Source: Apostichopus japonicus (Eukaryota; Echinodermata; Holothuroidea; Aspidochirotida; Stichopodidae). Taken from it: a stretch of 64,000 bases of DNA. Each line of letters begins with the position of its first letter. The first letter of the stretch is position 1. A program made the position numbers and the translations under genes. The DNA lies in assembly GCF_037975245.1 (NCBI RefSeq), contig NC_092574.1:17029213-17093212 (forward strand). The letters run 5' to 3'. This document shows, in pieces, positions 59,501 to 64,000 of this stretch. The notes beneath the pieces were generated by a model. The model had not been told where the DNA came from. It ran no database searches and saw nothing but the letters and a program-made list of their open reading frames with translations.

Positions 59501-62500
59501 CTGTTCTTCCTGTATGCTGAACCAGAGACCATTATTTGTGTAATGAATTGTAAGCATTCATATCAATTCGTTGCACTATGGTGAGCTGTTTGTTGATTTC
59601 CAAATCTACATCATATCCAAGAGTTTGACATGTTAATGTTCCAATTTATATTGAATTGCATTGATGTATGTTGTGTACAATAGTTCATTTTTCTTATTAA
59701 TGACAACTTAATGAGTTAACGTCATGATGGGGGAAGAAGTTTTTAACTCTTTCATATGCTGTTTGGATCCGAATCTAAGCAGAGTTTTGTTAATGAATAT
59801 GTGAATTGTCAATTTGAATTACAATGGTGACTTTGTTTCCTTGTATAATGTATAAATGTTGAATTTGTACAGTAAATTAGTTTTCAGTTTCCAAATTTAA
59901 AAATTATATATTGTCCCACACTGTTGAATACACCTACAATATAAAGGTGGAAAATAGATTTAGTATTTGTGTTGGGTTTAAGATTCCTCATTTCGGGGAA
60001 GTGGTGGATGGAGGTGACTTAATTATTATTCACCAAGGCATTTGAGTGGTGAGTGATGGAATGAATTTCAATTTTGATTCCAATTTACCTACATTTCACT
60101 AATCATCCCATCACTACCCCCATCTGTTCCTTGAATGTGTGTTCATTAATTGGATTGTGTAATTTGTGATAATATTCCCACTGCTTGTGGGAGCTTGGCA
60201 ATGAAAAACAGAATTTACAACAGCTTTTTCTCTAATTAATCAACATAAACAGCAATTCCGTCCCTCGCATTCCGTCCCTCGCGCTGACTTTTTTTGTGAA
60301 ATTAAAGCGTAACCTAATTTAGCTATGAGATTTTTAAAACACATTTCAGTTAATATCAGAAGAGTAATTGATCTTGTTATAAATGGTATGATTAGATATA
60401 GATTCCTCCTAAATTTGATAATAATACATCAAATGTTTGGAGTGCATGCACACCCAGTTTTTATCATTCCGTCCCTCGCGCCAATTAATGTTCGTTGCTA
60501 TGGCAACATGTTAAATTTTGAATATGTTTCAATTGTTTTATTATGTTGTATGTTACTCTCTTTATTTAACCTACTACTGGATTTTTCATATTTCACTACT
60601 GTTGAGCTGGAATATATGGAAACGTATATCAAATTCCGTCCCTCGCACTTACGGAGGTTTTGGCTTTGGCCCAATGATCAAAATGATATGACGTATACAG
60701 TACTGTACATGTGGGAGGGGTGGAGTGGGGGGGGGAATGAACTGTTGTTGAATGACACTCCAGTTGACACTTTATTGGAAAAGCAAAGCTTGGCATTCCC
60801 AATACCCCTTCCCCCCTCCCCCCCCCCCGTCCATTTTATGCCACTAATCACCTCAATCCATGATCAGACTCTCCTGAACTATTACACAATGACTAGAAAG
60901 TGTTATCCATCTTCTCTGCAGTGAATGATGTTTACAACATTCAAGAATTTGCAATGAATTTAAGAAAAAATAATAATAATTTGATCCCTCCCCCTCACTT
61001 TATTTATAATGTCTTCTTAAAATTGATAACTATGAAATGTATGATTTATGATTTAGAGTGTATTCCTTGCAGGCCTCTCGGTGTACATATTTCTTCAAAC
61101 CCTCGGGAGTATGCTACTCAACAATTACTTGCTGGCACAGTCGTTCACTTTCCTGTTTGAGGCAATCGGAAACCCCTACAACCTGCCGTGGGCTGACTGT
61201 AGTAACCACTGGAATACTGACGCATGTAGGGACGACAGCAGTACCTCGGTCGCTGCTGTGGATTCTTCGGTAGCAACCGGAGATAGCGGGATGGCTTTCT
61301 CAGATGACTCTCTCTACCAAGCTGACTCTCTCTACCAAGATGACTATCCCTACCAAGCCGACTCAGTGAGAGCAGCAGAGGAATATTACCGGTGAGTGTT
61401 ATTTATCAGCATATGGAAAGAAGAGTGGATTCTGGGCAAGGGAGGGGATTGGTGGGGAGGGGTGTAGGGGGAGGGGGAGATGGCATGTAAGGTTTCACAT
61501 AACTGATTGCAAATTGCCACCCCTTAAGTTGTCATAGGTGAACTCATAATGAGCTCCATCGTCATTAAACTTGAACGTCTATCACAAATTATGCTACAAT
61601 GGAAGGGTGGATTTTAAAAAAGTGGTACTTTCCTGTTTTTCTTGTCATATTCTGTACAAGTTGTCTTTAACTTTCAAGAAAGTTGCCTTCGTGTCCTTCC
61701 TGATTTTGAAAGCTGGTGCCCTTTCGAAAGCTGAAAACTGACCATGGCGCCATGACATTTCAATGAAAATTGGGGGGGGGGGGGGGTGAACCACCATGGT
61801 ATTTTGATGTTTTATAAAAAAGACAAAAACTTTTAGAGCTGTCAAAGCTGCTGCAAAAGATTCGAATACTAGACTATTCCATGTAGTGTAGTAAGGTGGT
61901 AGTGAAAAGTCTTACAGACATTGCCGTCACTTTCTGTTTCTTGAAGATTTTTTGTTCAAAACAATGTGCACATTTTAGATACAGCAGTAATATAGCTAAA
62001 CCTGCAAGTGTTGCCGATCGCATCATGCCATCATATGAACATTACAGCAAGCCCATAAGTACCCATCATCTTTTAATTTTTGCCATGGATCCAAATGTTT
62101 GCAATCTATGTTTGGAGACATCTGACTTTGATATCAGTACCGGGCTTTTCCATAAAGTAAAGGGTCGTACTACATGATATGGAATGAATATTTGGATGTC
62201 TAATGTTGGGGGAGTTAGTCGCTGTTTACAGTTTGCCCAGCAGATATGAAAATTTCTATTTCACAAACTGAGTACGGTGTGGTTTTTTGTCGAAACCAGC
62301 AGCTAAATATATTACATTTGTAAAACACTTTGGCTGTTTTTCTTACATAAAAATGTGTCGGGCGAAACCCAGATAAATTTGTACTGCGGTATACTGCATG
62401 GTACTTCATCCGATCTCTGACATGGAGGTTGAAGAGGTAACCTGTTGTCTTTTCACCCTCCATTGCAGGTACATGTTTGAGAGTGGAAATATCTCGACCA

Positions 62501-63851
62501 TGGCAGTCATTGGTGCATTAGCGGCCTTGTTTTGTCTTCTCCATTCTACTATCCTTGGTATCAAGGTTGTAGGCAAGGTAATTAGCTAAATGCATGAACT
62601 TCCACCCTCCCCACTTCCCACCAAGAAAACTGTTAGTTGTTTTGGGTTTGTAATGCCCTCTGTAGCTTTGAGCATGATTTCCAGTCTAAACATTCAAAGG
62701 AGGCATGGAGGTCAAAGGTCACATGGAGATGACGCGAATCCGAACGTTGATATCAAAAATATTGAATTACGCAGGCATGGACGTGAAAGTTCATTTGATC
62801 AGGATTCTGGTCTAATCGTTTCTGTCAGATCACATGGAGAGGTGGCACAGAGGTCAAAGGTCATTCTTTATCATGATGCTAATCTTAACATCCACGTCAA
62901 GAAATAACTTAAATAAGTATAGGAAGCATAGAGGTCACAGATCCTTTTGATCACATCTCCAGTCTGATTGGTAATGAAAGAAGTTAAAAGGAGGCATTTA
63001 GGTCATTTGGTGGTCATGATGTCAATTTGTTACACTAATGGCATATGTAGATTGAGACTTTTCTTGTGTGCATAATATGTAATCTCAAGACTTTTGGCTG
63101 TCTTTATTGTCCTTCAAAATTCTTTCGATAGGTAGCACTGTGTGCGCTTGCAGGAACATTCGTACTCACAGTGCTCTTCTTGGTAAGAAGTGTAACACTG
63201 TCCGGGGCCGGAACTGGTTATTTGTTTCTTTTTACGCCAAATCTGAACGGCCTTCTAAAGGATCAGGTAAAGTTTTTTTTTGTCAAAGAATCATTTTTGA
63301 TTAGTATGAAGTAGTGCATGAGTTAAAACGATATCGTTGCTAACTATTGTGTTGTAACATGTTTCAGGGTGCACGTGAAAAAGTGACGAGAAATGTATCT
63401 TTGGAATTGTGAGATGCGGGGAGGCAGGGGGCAGTTTTCGCCGAACATTCCACTGTTAATGAGAATGACTATATTTTGCTGATTTTCCTTTTTCTTCACT
63501 CACAAAGAAGTGTTGCACTCCAGCTGCTTTACTCCCAAAATCACTGTCTATATCAGTGGAAGGAAAATTCTAGCTATATGGTAGAGTAACTAAGAAAATC
63601 TGCATGTATTTCCTTGTATAGCCTTGCATGGAGAAGAGAGATTTATTGCAGATAATTTTATGATTTTTTTTCTTTCTTTTTTTGGTTGTTGTTTAGATGG
63701 CTGATGTTGACCTTTGATATTTTGTTCATTTTTGTTACTTTTAACAGGTTTGGATTGATGCCTTTAGGTTGGTTTACCTCAATTTGACTTTTGCTTTCTG
63801 GCCCATGGCTGGTCTTGCAAGTCATAACCGTTTCCATAACAACTGCTTTCT
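53548..63851 (+). CDS. SLC6-like transporter, N-terminus to TM6 region (gene B), continues past the window
   Basis: Exons: 53548-53599 (ATG), 55824-55886, 56684-56932, 57591-57722, 61073-61391, 62469-62577, 63132-63266, 63748-63851. Phases agree throughout. A 100-residue acidic, Pro-rich N-terminus leads to RGNWGTKSEYL and TM1 ending CYKNGG. TM2 follows (IPYILALFFFGLPLILLAIS, then GQFTSSG), then TM3 and a large extracellular loop with LPWADCSNHWNTDAC. In SLC6 proteins that loop carries the disulphide cysteines. Here it also has a YQADS/YQDD repeat. TM4 (FESGNISTMAVIGALAALFC, GIKVVGK), TM5 (VRSVTLSGAGTGYLF, TPNLNGL) and VWIDAFRLVYLNLTF, GLASHNRFHNNC (TM6 start) are seen. The usual GLGNVWRFPY of TM1 is replaced by TISTYSFSYY, and the QxFFSL stretch of TM6 is also altered. 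Sodium/chloride coupling is therefore probably lost or changed. The ligand is unknown. Confidence 0.88.
54040..54381. mobile_element. TTAA-flanked MITE, copy 2 (relative of 760-1127)
   Basis: TTAA at 54040-54043 and 54378-54381 bracket 334 bp. The left end AAGCATTGAAGAC closely matches copy 1, and the right end GTCTTCACACCC is more diverged. The interior aligns with copy 1 along its length (GTTGTGGGTATTGAC, AGCAAGCTGTGTGTGTATTT). It lies in the first intron of gene B. Confidence 0.85.
55463..55763 (-). repeat. tRNA-derived SINE
   Basis: On the minus strand, TGGCTAAGGTG (55743-55733) fits the A box and GGTTCGATTCC (55707-55697) matches the B box consensus exactly. The intervening GTCAGACTCATGATC resembles a tRNA-Met anticodon arm (CAT). 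A body of about 200 bp follows, ending in a conserved-looking TTTATATAGCGCCTTA tail on the + strand near 55468. It lies in the first intron of gene B. Confidence 0.85.
57752..60672 (+). mobile_element. Decayed 2.9-kb DNA transposon with subterminal repeats
   Basis: GGGCCAAAGCCAAAA begins at 57752 and its exact inverse ends at 60672. Both sides carry AATG (57748-57751, 60673-60676), a likely 4-bp target duplication. Inside each end lie copies of the 14-bp motif GCGAGGGACGGAAT: 57932, 58268 and 58287 forward, and 58098, 60255, 60269, 60466 and 60633 reverse. This is the arrangement expected for transposase-binding sites. A broken coding region occupies the middle. It starts 30 bp after the splice donor of exon 57591-57722. 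The superfamily is not identified. Confidence 0.82.
58376..59519 (+). pseudogene. Degraded transposon-encoded protein
   Basis: Frames of the + strand carry pieces of a protein type often seen in invertebrate mobile elements. A hydrophobic run leads to SHHGNGPVDGVGGKIKSSVY (~58825-58885), followed at about 58939-58985 by NATDTFYVAAYG. The last part is the intact small frame 59317-59517 with WVIVEYNGQLYPGEVENI and YWKWPEAKDLLWYSRD. Stops at about 58513, 58648, 58747 and 58917 and several shifts show it is dead. The HGxGxxDGxGG motif followed by a YPGEV-type C-terminal module is the basis for the call. I cannot name the transposase family with confidence. Confidence 0.65.
62709..62863 (+). promoter_or_regulatory. 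Two AGGTCA DR1 motifs in gene B intron
   Basis: AGGTCA-A-AGGTCA occurs at 62709-62721 and 62851-62863 within a diverged tandem duplication (CATGGAGGTCAAAGGTCA; CAGAGGTCAAAGGTCA). DR1 spacing is that used by HNF4- or RXR-type receptors. Function is not shown by sequence alone. Confidence 0.4.
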
Positions 63852-64000
63852 GTAAGTTTACTTTTCTGTTTGGATCAAAGTGGTTTTTATTGTGTGGAAA
63901 ACCTTTTGTGCCTTTTTGTACCTTTTGTGCCTTTTTTGCCTTTAGAGTTACAACTTCCACCAAAACACATAACCTTTCTCTTCTGTCGTGTGACATATGG

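Noticed and set aside
60325-60924. 199-codon open frame, the longest in the window
   Set aside because: It runs across the right end of the 2.9-kb transposon (60672), has no recognisable domain, includes the subterminal motif, and its composition follows the AT-rich and poly-C DNA.

Overview
The window is intron-rich, AT-rich eukaryotic nuclear DNA. It has spliced genes with GT-AG introns, tRNA-derived SINE sequence, several families of small DNA transposons, minisatellites, and many G/C homopolymer runs. The gene content (a KDZ-type transposase gene, SLC6 transporters, a Ty3/gypsy fragment) and the repeat style suggest a marine invertebrate deuterostome, most likely an echinoderm. That placement is an inference. 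No prokaryotic features are present. No single open frame longer than about 200 codons is a gene, so the genes below were built by joining exons whose splice sites and reading phases agree.

Layout. (1) 1-12548, + strand: a 14-exon transposase gene of the Kyakuja-Dileera-Zisupton (KDZ) type, open in every exon and missing only its 5' end. Two TTAA-flanked MITEs lie in or before it. (2) 12549-17050: spacer with interleaved inverted repeats and a degenerate tandem repeat. (3) 17051-30161, + strand: an intact 11-exon gene for a ~452-residue protein with an atypical homeodomain, an HMG-box-like segment, a central region I do not recognise, an acidic stretch and a C-terminal chromodomain. (4) 30162-33362: the 3' LTR and the end of pol of a decayed Ty3/gypsy element on the minus strand. 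(5) 33363-37520, - strand: four exons of a two-zinc-finger protein of unknown function. (6) 39568-49331, + strand: five exons encoding only the C-terminal part of an SLC6-type transporter. (7) 49332-53547: a 32-bp minisatellite broken by a hAT-like MITE with an exact 8-bp target duplication, plus a second hAT-like MITE. (8) 53548-63851, + strand, running off the window: the start codon and N-terminal part of a second SLC6-like gene with a strongly altered TM1. Its fourth intron carries a decayed 2.9-kb DNA transposon with terminal repeats and eight copies of a 14-bp subterminal motif.

How the genes may relate. The KDZ gene and the homeodomain/HMG/chromodomain gene lie in tandem on the same strand, about 4.5 kb apart, and both are intact. 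They may be two parts of one mobile cassette (transposase plus a multi-domain DNA/chromatin-binding partner) or two neighbouring host genes derived from mobile DNA. This pairing is the most interesting candidate for an undescribed system here. The two SLC6 genes look like the remains of a tandem duplication. The first keeps only the C-terminal half and the second begins with a complete N-terminus.
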